From the NCBI RefSeq assembly GCF_041583835.1, contig NZ_JBFHFC010000004.1:105807-169806 (forward strand): a stretch of 64,000 nucleotides of DNA. The letters are read 5' to 3'. Of this stretch, positions 18,116 through 25,648 are shown one piece after another; position 1 is the first letter of the stretch, and each line of letters opens with the position of its first letter. The DNA comes from Thiomicrorhabdus sp041583835. GTDB taxonomy: Bacteria; Pseudomonadota; Gammaproteobacteria; Thiomicrospirales; Thiomicrospiraceae. The notes beneath the pieces are model-generated. The model was not told the origin of the DNA and did not search any database. It worked only from the letters and a program-made list of their open reading frames with translations. The translations under genes and the position numbers were made by a program.

Positions 18116-19129
18116 GTGGCATCGGTTGATGAAACTTTCGATCCTAACGATCTAGACAGTATTGATGCGCTACTTGATGAGGCGGAGCAAGAGGTTGCAG
18201 AGAACCTTGAGGAAGATACTCTTTTAGACGAAGAGGCCGTTAAAGTAGATGAGCAGGCAGCGGTACCTGATATTCAGGAAATCGAACCTCAGGTGGATAA
18301 TGTCGCGTCTCCGGAAGTTGAAAGCGCTCAGACGGTTAACGCTGATGCGAGGGAGATGGCTGACAGTAGACAAAAGCCCGAGCTGGATGGTGAAGACTTT
18401 CTATCGAAACGTGCAGCGGCACAAAATCAATCTAACAATGGATTATCGGCGGCAGAAATGGATGCAATCAAGAAACTCGTTATTATTTTCGGCTCAACCA
18501 TTATTGTTTTAGCGTTGACCATGATTGGTATCGGCGTTTGGGCTGCGTTGGCCGCTTCGCATGGTTTGGATGAAGAAACTCAGACCATGATTGAGGAAAT
18601 TAAAACCGGCACCGAAAAAAATACCATGAATCATTTATCCAATGCTAAATCGATGGATTCGATGGAGAAGAAACTTGATGCCTTGAGTTATCAGTTGGAG
18701 CAGATAACGGCGGATATTGCCGTTTTGGAAGGGCGTACCAAAATTGCGGACAATACGCCTGCATCCGGCGCTTCCAGCACGAATACCAATACTCCAACCG
18801 CTGAAAATGTTACCCCTGTGGCGGCACCGGTTGCCGCTCCGACTCCAGCAGTGAGCGGTCAGTTAACGGATAAATTGAATTCCGTGTATTACAAAATGAC
18901 CAAGGCGCAAAAACGCATTGACGAAGTGAATAGCAGGGTCAAAAAGCTACAAGGTCAGTACAGCACGTTGTTGCATAGTGTGAAAGTGGTTGAGAAGCAG
19001 ATGCTTGATCAGCAAGTGAAGGCGGCACCTAAAGAAAAAGAAGCGGCTAAAACCGTCGATGAACCGGTCTATCAGTATTCGGCACCTGAGGGTGCTTATG
19101 AACAGGCCCATCCGGATACTTATCCATAA
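18116..19129 (+). CDS. Single-pass membrane protein with acidic cytoplasmic N-terminus and periplasmic coiled coil (unknown function)
   Basis: I do not recognise this 337-residue protein. Residues 1-110 are very acidic (many Glu/Asp), with a DPNDLDSIDALLDEAEQE opening that recalls short acidic docking motifs. Residues 121-148 form one strong transmembrane segment (LVIIFGSTIIVLALTMIGIG). Residues 150-210 look coiled-coil-forming. Residues 211-247 are a Pro/Ala/Thr/Asn-rich linker, and 255-305 are a second helical region, followed by a charged tail. The GTG start at 18116 follows an AAAGGAA ribosome binding site. It begins a run of four same-strand envelope genes that includes flgP, so a motility or envelope-scaffold role is inferred. 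Confidence 0.7.
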   Translation: MASVDETFDPNDLDSIDALLDEAEQEVAENLEEDTLLDEEAVKVDEQAAVPDIQEIEPQVDNVASPEVESAQTVNADAREMADSRQKPELDGEDFLSKRAAAQNQSNNGLSAAEMDAIKKLVIIFGSTIIVLALTMIGIGVWAALAASHGLDEETQTMIEEIKTGTEKNTMNHLSNAKSMDSMEKKLDALSYQLEQITADIAVLEGRTKIADNTPASGASSTNTNTPTAENVTPVAAPVAAPTPAVSGQLTDKLNSVYYKMTKAQKRIDEVNSRVKKLQGQYSTLLHSVKVVEKQMLDQQVKAAPKEKEAAKTVDEPVYQYSAPEGAYEQAHPDTYP

Positions 19130-19147
19130 GCGGACAGAGGTATTAAC

Positions 19148-19405
19148 GTGAAGTATTGCAATATTCTCAAATGGGGATTGGCTTGTTTGGTAGGTTTGCA
19201 ATTGACTGGATGTAGCAGTTTCATGGAATCCGAGCATTATCGGGTACCGGATTATTATGAAACAAGCCTGATTCCCGAAAAGTATTCGGTTGGAAAAAAG
19301 TATTATTTAAGAGATTTGCGATGCAGTGAGCTTCACGGTCAATGTGACCGAGCTGAATATGTACAGCATCGCGAGTATGAAAAACCATATTATTTGAGTA
19401 AATAA
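19148..19405 (+). CDS. Small predicted lipoprotein (unknown)
   Basis: The 85-residue protein has a classic lipoprotein signal with lipobox LTGC (cysteine 22). The mature part is short, polar and tyrosine-rich (HYRVPDYYETS, KKYYLRDLRC) and has two further cysteines in RCSELHGQC that could form a disulfide. The start is a GTG at 19148 behind a GAGGTATTAAC stretch. It ends one base into the ATG at 19405 of the longest flgP frame and 12 bases before the preferred flgP start, so the genes are tightly linked. The protein occupies the slot where FlgO sits in Vibrio, but it is far too short to be FlgO. Function unknown. Confidence 0.7.
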   Translation: MKYCNILKWGLACLVGLQLTGCSSFMESEHYRVPDYYETSLIPEKYSVGKKYYLRDLRCSELHGQCDRAEYVQHREYEKPYYLSK

Positions 19406-19416
19406 TGGAGAAAATC

Positions 19417-19968
19417 ATGAAAAAACGCACATTTGCCTTAGCGGGTATATTAATCTCGGCTTCGTTGGCAGGTTGTTCCACCACGTCAGAAGTGTCAAAT
19501 GCGCCTGCATCTACTGCTACGCAGGCAACTAAAATTCAAGTTGCCGCGCCTGTCGTTTATAAAAAGCCGGAGCGTATTAAGATTACCGGGATCGGTTATG
19601 GAGCGGAAAGCACGTTTACAGCTTATACTCCGGGACAACGTCGATTAATGGCGATTCGAGCTTCAAAGCTGGATGCGTATCGCGCGTTAGCCGAGCAGTT
19701 ATACGGAATTAAAATCGATAGTAATACGTCGATTTCTACTTTGACGGCTAAAAACGATAGTTTTAGAGCGCGAGTTAATGCAGTCGTAAGAGGTGCTCGT
19801 GTTGTCAGCGTCACTCCGATGGCCGACCAGAACTATGAAACGGTTTTAGAAGTGTATGTAGATAAACGTTTCTTTGAAGACACTTTTATTTATAGATCAA
19901 ATTCAGAAACGGAAGCGATGGTTCCGGCCGAAGTTTGCGTGAGCTGCTACGAAGCCAGTTCTTATTGA
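19417..19968 (+). CDS. flgP: FlgP-like outer-membrane lipoprotein (LPP20 family)
   Basis: FlgP is an outer-membrane lipoprotein needed for full motility in Vibrio and Campylobacter, where it forms a basal disk around the motor. This 183-residue protein has lipobox LAGC (cysteine 20) and an LPP20-type domain: KITGIGYGAES, RRLMAIRASKLDAYRALAEQ and the VVRGARVVSV segment. The ATG at 19417 is preferred because GGAG lies six to seven bases upstream. The in-frame ATG at 19405 overlaps that ribosome binding site. Its neighbours are a small lipoprotein and a secreted coiled-coil protein, and flgT is about 4 kb downstream. Confidence 0.82.
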   Translation: MKKRTFALAGILISASLAGCSTTSEVSNAPASTATQATKIQVAAPVVYKKPERIKITGIGYGAESTFTAYTPGQRRLMAIRASKLDAYRALAEQLYGIKIDSNTSISTLTAKNDSFRARVNAVVRGARVVSVTPMADQNYETVLEVYVDKRFFEDTFIYRSNSETEAMVPAEVCVSCYEASSY

Positions 19969-20029
19969 TTTAAGGAAATGGAACTTCATTGATAAGTTTC
20001 TTTGATTTTTATGGGTAGGAGTGCTTGAA

Positions 20030-20317
20030 ATGCACAAACAGAAAATCGTAATAGTGATGTTGCTTGCATTTTTTACTTGGATGGAAGTGGCGCAAGCCGC
20101 CAGTATCAGCACCAGAGTAAGAATTTTGGAAAGCAAGGTTTCTAAGCACGATAAGAAAATTCGATCCGAAACATTGGCCCGTCAGAACTATGAAAAGAAA
20201 GTTGACGGCAAGTTGGATGTGGTTGACGACCTGGAAAAGAAGGTGAAAAAGATCATGACCGACATGCAAGCGGATAAAAACTCTAAGGGCGAGGATAAAC
20301 GCTATACCTTCCCGTAA
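20030..20317 (+). CDS. Small secreted coiled-coil protein (unknown)
   Basis: This 95-residue protein has a signal peptide ending near VAQA|A (residues 1-24). It is followed by a highly charged helical region (RVRILESKVSKHDKKIR, DDLEKKVKKIM) likely to form a coiled coil. I do not recognise a family. The ATG at 20030 has a good AGGAG ribosome binding site 8 bases upstream. An in-frame GTG at 20021 would overlap that site and is disfavoured. As the last gene of the flgP cluster before a terminator, it may be a periplasmic partner of FlgP or of the transmembrane coiled-coil protein. Confidence 0.65.
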   Translation: MHKQKIVIVMLLAFFTWMEVAQAASISTRVRILESKVSKHDKKIRSETLARQNYEKKVDGKLDVVDDLEKKVKKIMTDMQADKNSKGEDKRYTFP

Positions 20318-20344
20318 AGTTTGAAAAACGTTATTTACTCAAAT

Positions 20345-20371
20345 AAAAACCCGGCTTATGCCGGGTTTTTC
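20345..20371. terminator. Terminator between the flgP cluster and the PilZ gene
   Basis: AACCCGGC (20348-20355) pairs with GCCGGGTT (20360-20367) around TTAT. An A-tract precedes it and a T-tract follows, so it can work in both directions. That suits the convergent neighbours. Confidence 0.9.
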
Positions 20372-20399
20372 TATTTAGAGGGTGATGAGAGTGTTAAGT

Positions 20400-20984
20400 T
20401 TAGTCATCTTTATTTTTCTTACGTTCGTGTTGTGCGAACTCAATCTCTTTGGATTGGATAAAGAATAACAGTTTTCTGCGATCGTCTTCCGCGAGGTTTT
20501 GATATTCAAGCGCTACCCTGAATGCATTGTCTTCATCTTCGATGGCAGTGATATTCACCACGTCGCAACGCACTAAAATCGGAGGTTCGTTTTCTAGAGG
20601 CTTGATCAATAAATCGATCTTGTCGTCCGGCTCGATGGTTTCATTGATATTAAAAGAAACCCCGCCGCCGCTTAAGTTGACCAGGCGTTGTGGGATTGCA
20701 CGTGCCAGTTGATTGGCGTCGATGGTTTGCATCATGAAGTTGATTTTGCTGTTCATGGCGCTTAAAGCCGAAGCGAGTAAGCTACTTTTAAGGTTGATTT
20801 GGGCAACAACTTCGTTGATCTGCTCATCGAGTTGAGCCAAATTCTGCATGAAGTATTCTTCGATATATTTCGAATCCGGTATTTCCGGAAGTGTAATCTT
20901 TTCCAGCTCGTCTTTAGATACGATGCGGTAACTGCATGGCATCATTACGTCAATTCTAAAAAATAAACGTTGATCGTTTTTCAT
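20400..20984 (-). CDS. PilZ-domain protein with long helical insertion (tetrameric PilZ-like)
   Basis: PilZ domains bind cyclic di-GMP and often tune motility. The 194-residue protein has RLFFR at residues 6-10 (RxxxR) and NLSGGG at 103-108 (N-x-S-x-x-G), the two ligand-binding motifs. They are about 95 residues apart instead of the usual few dozen. The intervening part (about 25-95) is helical and leucine-rich, recalling tetrameric PilZ proteins of the Xanthomonas XC6012 type. It lies just downstream of flgMN on the same strand with a sigma-54-like site before it. A flagellar brake or c-di-GMP effector role is inferred. Confidence 0.75.
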   Translation of the reverse strand: MKNDQRLFFRIDVMMPCSYRIVSKDELEKITLPEIPDSKYIEEYFMQNLAQLDEQINEVVAQINLKSSLLASALSAMNSKINFMMQTIDANQLARAIPQRLVNLSGGGVSFNINETIEPDDKIDLLIKPLENEPPILVRCDVVNITAIEDEDNAFRVALEYQNLAEDDRRKLLFFIQSKEIEFAQHERKKNKDD

Positions 20985-21106
20985 GTGGACTCGCTTAAAC
21001 TCTGTTGTGTTTGTTGTTTGAGTAAGAGTACTCTATTCTAAATCGATTTATTCCCGTTTTGGTTGTTTCACTGTGTGAGAAAGGGGAATTGTGAATGCAA
21101 ACAGAT

Positions 21107-21124
21107 TAGCAGAAATTAAGCCAA
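21107..21124 (-). promoter_or_regulatory. Sigma-54-like promoter candidate for the PilZ gene
   Basis: Read on the minus strand, the site is TTGGC (21124-21120), then a 3' TGCT (ending about 21107). GG and GC are separated by exactly ten bases, as in the other flagellar sigma-54 sites of this window. The -24 element has TGGCT instead of TGGCA. It lies about 125 bases before the PilZ start codon. Confidence 0.4.
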
Positions 21125-21178
21125 CTGCAAGTAAACAGTGGAAGGTCATAATTATGACACTTTTTGAAGAGAAGGGGG

Positions 21179-21679
21179 TTAGGCCTTGCCTAGGCTTGAA
21201 CTGCCTTTGACCTTTTTACTTTCGCCGGTGGAATTATAAAGATTAACGTCCGACTCGGGTTGTTGTCTAAGTAAGTTAATAGAAACCTGGTTGATATTAC
21301 TGAGGATTTGAATTGTTATGCCGTTGGATAGGTTGAGGTCGTTGCAAGCTTGGCTCTGCGCCAGGACTTGATCGACTTTGTTTTGCAATTCTTCGGAAAT
21401 CGAAGCAAAGGCTTTTCTTTGGGCAAGTGAAAAAAACGTGTTTTCGGAATCTAATTTGTCGAAATGCTTGTCGAGTTCGAGTGAAGCGGTTTCGATTTTT
21501 TGGCCGAGTTCGGCTTTTTTCTCGACGATTTCACTTAGGTGTTCGAGATCGCTTTGTGTCAAAAGATCCGATTCGGATTTGAGTAAAGCTTGGAAATCGA
21601 GCAATAGCTGATTTAACGCGTCAATTTGTGAGGAAAATTGCGTTTGGTTAAATTCGGCTAGCTCGTTTAATGGCGTCAT
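21179..21679 (-). CDS. flgN: Flagellar export chaperone FlgN
   Basis: FlgN is the cytosolic chaperone that escorts the hook-filament junction proteins FlgK and FlgL to the export gate. The 166-residue, helix-rich protein fits the FlgN family in length and in the C-terminal LSNGITIQILSNINQ segment, which resembles the conserved NGxxI region. The tail is Ser/Lys-rich. It lies 6 bases downstream of flgM and shares its sigma-28 promoter. A flgM-flgN pair next to flgA is the usual gammaproteobacterial layout, which strengthens the call, since FlgN sequence is poorly conserved. Confidence 0.82.
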   Translation of the reverse strand: MTPLNELAEFNQTQFSSQIDALNQLLLDFQALLKSESDLLTQSDLEHLSEIVEKKAELGQKIETASLELDKHFDKLDSENTFFSLAQRKAFASISEELQNKVDQVLAQSQACNDLNLSNGITIQILSNINQVSINLLRQQPESDVNLYNSTGESKKVKGSSSLGKA

Positions 21680-21685
21680 TTTGGA

Positions 21686-21997
21686 TTAAATGTTTGCAAA
21701 TAGCGCTTCTGACTGCATTAATTTTTCGGCAATTTTCTGCGGATTGACTTGGTATGAACCGTCTTGAATCGCCGCTTTCAATGTTGCGATTCGATCCGAA
21801 TTGTCAACTTCAACGCCGCTTGCCTTGGTTTCCAGCTCGCGTACTTGTGTCAACATATCAGTCAGCGTTACTTTATCGCCTGAAATGTTTGCATTGTCCA
21901 ATCCCTGATTAACGGTCGAACCGCTTTTCTCTTGAGATTTAAGCTGTTCGGTTCCGCGTCCGGAAGAGATGCTTGTGTTGAGATTTTTAATATCCAT
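21686..21997 (-). CDS. flgM: Anti-sigma-28 factor FlgM
   Basis: FlgM binds and inhibits FliA until the hook is complete, then is exported. I chose the ATG at 21997 (MDIKNLNTS), giving 103 residues. The frame can be extended 11 codons upstream, but FlgM proteins start with this type of sequence. The N-terminal half is polar and disordered. The C-terminal half has the sigma-binding helices (VTLTDMLTQVRELE, DRIATLKAAIQDGSYQVN, KIAEKLMQSE). A sigma-28 promoter with a perfect GCCGATAA lies about 65 bases upstream, giving the expected autogenous loop. Confidence 0.92.
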   Translation of the reverse strand: MDIKNLNTSISSGRGTEQLKSQEKSGSTVNQGLDNANISGDKVTLTDMLTQVRELETKASGVEVDNSDRIATLKAAIQDGSYQVNPQKIAEKLMQSEALFANI

Positions 21998-22060
21998 AAT
22001 CGTCGGCCTCACACCTAATGTGGTAGTCATTCTACCAATAAATTCAATATTCTAATAGCG

Positions 22061-22086
22061 TTATCGGCATCTTTAGAAAAGCTTTA
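22061..22086 (-). promoter_or_regulatory. Sigma-28 (FliA) promoter for flgM-flgN
   Basis: On the minus strand TAAAGCTT (from 22086) is followed by a perfect GCCGATAA (22068-22061), with 14 bases between TAAA and GCCGATAA. It is directly upstream of flgM and just downstream of flgA. Confidence 0.85.
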
Positions 22087-22105
22087 ATTATTTTTTTAGT
22101 TTTTT

Positions 22106-22825
22106 TTATGGCACGTAGACTGTGTTGGGAGCAATAACAATGCCTTTTAGCGTTTTTTGCGACGAAGCGTTTTTGACTTCGACCTGTTCATTCTCCACGC
22201 CGTCTTGTAATGCGATGCCTTTTGTTCTCACTTCGATGCCGCCAATTTTTGAAACAATCGTGACCATTTGTTTTTTAAATACCCAGTAAGGGGGCTGTAA
22301 ATCACGAATGCTTAAAATTTCGTTCGGGCCAATGGCTTTTTTTGCTCTCATGCCAATCGCCGTTTCCGTCGAAATCAGACTGTCGGAACCGGCTTTTTTA
22401 TAACTCACCAGTGTCAATTTGACGTCTTCAGCTTTTATAACGGCCAACTTTAAGATTCCTTGAGTCGTGATTACAACGGGTAACTTGCCGTCAATGGTTG
22501 CACTGATATATGTTTGCCATGCAGGGGCGTTACATTTGACGCCGACGGTCACTCTTCCGGCGTATTTAGTTGGGTTTCGGTCAATAATTTCGAGGTCGGT
22601 TTTACATTGCGGTAATCGGATGCGCTGACTGAGTTTTTTTACATGAATTTGGGGGTCGTATAATTTTTGGTCGGTTTTTTGCTTAAGGAAATCCAGCACT
22701 TGATTGTAGATAACTTCAAGTGATTGAAATTCATTGGGTTGAGCGGATTCATACGCTGCCAATGCTGGAGTTTGGTTCAGCATGATGACCCAGAATGCGA
22801 TTGTGTAAAAGTATTTTTTTGCCAT
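22106..22825 (-). CDS. flgA: Flagellar P-ring assembly chaperone FlgA
   Basis: FlgA is the periplasmic chaperone for FlgI during P-ring assembly. The 239-residue protein has an N-terminal signal peptide (cleavage near ALAA, residues 21-24) and a C-terminal SAF-like beta domain: IGMRAKKAIGPNEILSIRDL, VTIVSKIGGIEVRTKGIALQDG, and the NxxSxKxLKGIV-type ending NASSQKTLKGIV. The length and this ending are typical of FlgA. It is divergent from cheV and upstream of the flgM promoter, so read-through into flgMN is possible. Confidence 0.93.
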   Translation of the reverse strand: MAKKYFYTIAFWVIMLNQTPALAAYESAQPNEFQSLEVIYNQVLDFLKQKTDQKLYDPQIHVKKLSQRIRLPQCKTDLEIIDRNPTKYAGRVTVGVKCNAPAWQTYISATIDGKLPVVITTQGILKLAVIKAEDVKLTLVSYKKAGSDSLISTETAIGMRAKKAIGPNEILSIRDLQPPYWVFKKQMVTIVSKIGGIEVRTKGIALQDGVENEQVEVKNASSQKTLKGIVIAPNTVYVP

Positions 22826-22927
22826 GTGGGCAGTCTAACATGAGTTTCAAAGACTTTTAAGAGTGGCTTGCGTTATAGTAGGCAGGTTGAATCGGAATGG
22901 AATTATAGATGGATAAGGTGGCTAACA

Positions 22928-23902
22928 ATGTCTAGCTTTTTGAAAGGGGTTGATCAAAGAACTTCCTTGGCCGGTATGAACCGCATGGAGTTGCTATTAT
23001 TCACCATTAAGGGGAAGCAGCTTTTTGGAATTAATGTATTTAAAGTTCGGGAAGTCATCCGTACTCCGCCAATTTCTCCTGTTCCCAAGTCCGACCATAG
23101 AGTAGTGGGTGTATCGGATATTCGCGGTTTGACTATGCCGATGATCGATTTAGCCAAGGCCTTGGATTTGGAGCCGGTTCCGGAGGACAAGTATTCGGAT
23201 ACCTTGACGATCGTGACGGAATTCAATAGTTCGGTTCAGGGATTCCTGGTTGAAGATGTCGATCGCATTGTGCATATGCGTTGGGAAGACATTCTTCCAC
23301 CTCCGGATAGTTTACAAGGTGTCAATTATTTAACAGGCATTACTCGTGCGAGAGAGCAGATTGTCGAAATCGTCGATGTCGAGAAGGTTTTGGCCGAGGT
23401 GTCCGGATTGCCGGAAGGAATGTCGGACGAGTTTGTCTCGTCGCATAAACCGATGACTCAAGGACAAAACTTTTTCGTTTTGGGTGCGGATGATTCGACG
23501 GTGGCGCGAACGCAACTTAAAAACACGTTGGATAAGTTGGGTGTGAGCAATCAAATTGTCAGTAACGGACGCAAGGCGTTAAGTTTATTGAAAAGTTGGG
23601 CTGATGAAGCCGATAGCGGTATGGGTAAAAAGGTCAGTGACCGGGTGTTGATGGTTATCTCGGATATCGAGATGCCGGAAATGGACGGTTATACCCTGAC
23701 GACAAGCATTCGCAAGGATGATCGTTTAAAAGACCTTTATGTCGTGCTGAACTCCTCTTTGAGTGGCGGTTTCAATGAAAGTTTGACCGAAAAGGTCGGT
23801 GCCAATGTATTTTTATCTAAGTGGCACGGTGAAGAGTTGGCGAAAGTCATTGTTAACCGCATAGAAGAAGTTTCAAGACAAAAGATAGTGAAGGAAGGGT
23901 AA
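22928..23902 (+). CDS. cheV: Chemotaxis coupling protein CheV (CheW-receiver fusion)
   Basis: CheV couples receptors to CheA and adds a phosphorylatable adaptation step. The 324-residue protein has an N-terminal CheW domain (about 18-165; GINVFKVREVI, VSDIRGLTMPMIDLAKAL) and a C-terminal receiver domain (about 180-315) with the phospho-acceptor aspartate at residue 246 (VISDIEMPEMDGY). I chose the ATG at 22928 (MSSFLKGVDQ) because it matches the family N-terminus. The open frame continues 20 codons upstream. In most relatives cheR follows cheV. Here flgT follows after 3 bases. Confidence 0.95.
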   Translation: MSSFLKGVDQRTSLAGMNRMELLLFTIKGKQLFGINVFKVREVIRTPPISPVPKSDHRVVGVSDIRGLTMPMIDLAKALDLEPVPEDKYSDTLTIVTEFNSSVQGFLVEDVDRIVHMRWEDILPPPDSLQGVNYLTGITRAREQIVEIVDVEKVLAEVSGLPEGMSDEFVSSHKPMTQGQNFFVLGADDSTVARTQLKNTLDKLGVSNQIVSNGRKALSLLKSWADEADSGMGKKVSDRVLMVISDIEMPEMDGYTLTTSIRKDDRLKDLYVVLNSSLSGGFNESLTEKVGANVFLSKWHGEELAKVIVNRIEEVSRQKIVKEG

Positions 23903-23905
23903 GGC

Positions 23906-25165
23906 ATGAAGCTTAGGTGGCAAGGTTATTTATTAATCAGTCTGCTTGCAGGCTCCCCTTTATGTTTTGCTGCCGAGGATTCGTCGTCGAGCTCTTTTTC
24001 TCCCGAACAGGAACATTGTGTCACCGTGACGGGGTCTGCCTCAACCGAAAATGTGGATGAAGCGTTTGCCCGACAAATGGCGATTCGTAATGCCTTGACC
24101 TTTGCGGGTATACAGAACAACGTCACTATTTCATCCGATCAATCGATCGAAAACTTTCAATTGACCCGAGAAGCGACCCGTTTTACTTCGCATAGTAAGG
24201 TAAAAGGCTATCAAGTGATAGAAGAGGGATTGGAAGAACCCTACGGTGAATACGGTGAGTTGAAAAAGGGGCCTTTGCATTATCAAGTTAAGTTGAATGT
24301 GTGTCTTACCGAAGATCCGAAGGTGTGTGAAAATCTATCGGGTAATCAGTATCAAACACGTTTGGCGATTGCGCCTTTAGTGGTTGCCAAGAGTTATCAG
24401 GCACGTGATATTTCCAATATTATTCCCGGCTATCAGGTTGAGCTGCAGCGTCGATTGTTGAATAGAGGTTATCGTAATCTTACCATGCTGGATTCGCAGG
24501 TCGGTATTGACGAGCAGGGTGTCATTACCCCGAACCTTTCAAAAGATTTATTAGAACCTGTTCGTGACCGTACCGGTGCCCAGTTTTTGTTGATGTCGGT
24601 ATTACGTTCTGTTTCCGCACATGCGGAAGATCATCCGTATTGGAATAAAGTTAAACGTTTTTATGATTTAGAAGTTAAACCGGACACCCGTTACATCGAA
24701 GTGGATTGGTATGTGGTCGATTTGATGAAGCGAACTTTGGTTTATCAGCAAAGAGCCGGTTTCGATGTGAAAGGCGACGTACGCGTCGGTCGAGATCGTG
24801 CGTTTGGTAGTAATGCGTTTTTTGCGACCGATACCGGGATTGCGTTTCATGCTTTGTTGAATCAGCAGGTTCAGGATGTGGTTTCCAGTTTGCGTTGCGA
24901 GCCATTGGAAACGCAAGTTATTGATGTTCGAAATAACGAATACGTTTTATTTTTAAGTGCCGACTCCGGTGCTAAAGTCGGCGATGAGTTGGCTGTGTAT
25001 GCCCGAAACGGTCGTGCCGTGCGTTTTCAGGGCGTCGATTTGGGGATGGATGAAACGCCTAGCGCATTCATCCGGATCAAACGTATTTTGCCGCGTTTCG
25101 CCGTTGCCGAGATGGTTGCCAAAAAAGGCGTGGTTCAAGTCGGGGATATCGTAAAAGCCTGGTAG
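23906..25165 (+). CDS. flgT: Flagellar H-ring protein FlgT
   Basis: FlgT builds the H ring around the basal body of sodium-driven polar flagella in Vibrio and helps recruit MotX/MotY. The 419-residue protein has a signal peptide (cleavage near CFAAE, about 22). An N-terminal domain of the FlgT family follows (VTVTGSASTENVDEAFARQMAIRNAL), related to the LPP20/FlgP fold. A middle domain comes next (TRLAIAPLVV to about 330), then a C-terminal domain (about 345-419, LSADSGAKVGDELAVY, VAEMVAKKGVVQVGD). Length and domain order fit FlgT. It is 3 bases from cheV. Together with FlgP it suggests a Vibrio-like, ring-reinforced polar motor. Confidence 0.88.
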   Translation: MKLRWQGYLLISLLAGSPLCFAAEDSSSSSFSPEQEHCVTVTGSASTENVDEAFARQMAIRNALTFAGIQNNVTISSDQSIENFQLTREATRFTSHSKVKGYQVIEEGLEEPYGEYGELKKGPLHYQVKLNVCLTEDPKVCENLSGNQYQTRLAIAPLVVAKSYQARDISNIIPGYQVELQRRLLNRGYRNLTMLDSQVGIDEQGVITPNLSKDLLEPVRDRTGAQFLLMSVLRSVSAHAEDHPYWNKVKRFYDLEVKPDTRYIEVDWYVVDLMKRTLVYQQRAGFDVKGDVRVGRDRAFGSNAFFATDTGIAFHALLNQQVQDVVSSLRCEPLETQVIDVRNNEYVLFLSADSGAKVGDELAVYARNGRAVRFQGVDLGMDETPSAFIRIKRILPRFAVAEMVAKKGVVQVGDIVKAW

Positions 25166-25396
25166 AGTTCTCTCAATTAAGGCTTTTCCCAGATTTATGT
25201 CATAGTCTGTTTATATTTAAATTGAAGCTTAAATGCTTCTTATCTTCTCTTTCCTTTTAGTTTCCCTTTATTTCATTTACTTGTTTTCCAGAGGCCCCTC
25301 TGCCGAAAACGTTCTTTAAGAACTTCGCTTTGAATAAATCGTTTTCACTTTCTTACTTGTCGTTTTTTTTGCCGACTGTTCTTGCCGCTTATGATT

Positions 25397-25410
25397 GTCA
25401 AAAAATTGAC
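25397..25410. promoter_or_regulatory. FleQ-box-like palindrome upstream of flgB
   Basis: GTCAAAAAATTGAC differs at one position from the 14-base FleQ box reported for Pseudomonas (GTCAATAAATTGAC, from memory). It lies about 130 bases upstream of the flgB sigma-54 promoter, an enhancer-like distance. The FleQ-like regulator encoded at 55357 keeps a near-identical DNA-recognition helix. Confidence 0.6.
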
Positions 25411-25536
25411 CTCGTCGGTTCCGTTAAGAATTAGCTTTATTTTAACTAACGCTAAAGTTTCGTGAAAAGGGCAGTATTCGGCCGATTTTTAAAAACTTTA
25501 GCTTTTTTTGAGAAAAAAACGGAAGTTTTTGTGGGA

Positions 25537-25553
25537 TTGGCATTCGTATTGCT
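25537..25553 (+). promoter_or_regulatory. Sigma-54 promoter for flgBCDE
   Basis: TTGGCATTCGTATTGCT has the -24 TGGCA and -12 TTGCT elements, with exactly ten bases between GG and GC. It is about 95 bases before flgB. Confidence 0.82.
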
Positions 25554-25648
25554 AAATCTTTTCGCAAAGAAAGACGATTATTTTGAATGTTTCGAATTGG
25601 CAATAGAGGTAGTTCGAAAACATTGCAAAAAGTAAAAAGGAAGTCGTT

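Larger units (their letters stand above)
25166..25648. other. 483-base control region upstream of flgB
   Basis: No gene is supported here. The region holds a small palindrome CAGAGG/CCTCTG (25289-25302), a second palindrome around GTTCTTTAAGAAC (25311-25323), a FleQ-box-like palindrome (25397-25410) and a sigma-54 promoter (25537-25553). It acts as the regulatory hub for the flgBCDE unit. Confidence 0.6.

Noticed and set aside
19148..19405. Calling the 85-residue lipoprotein FlgO
   Set aside because: FlgO is roughly twice this size or more with a recognisable domain. Only the position and the lipoprotein signal agree.
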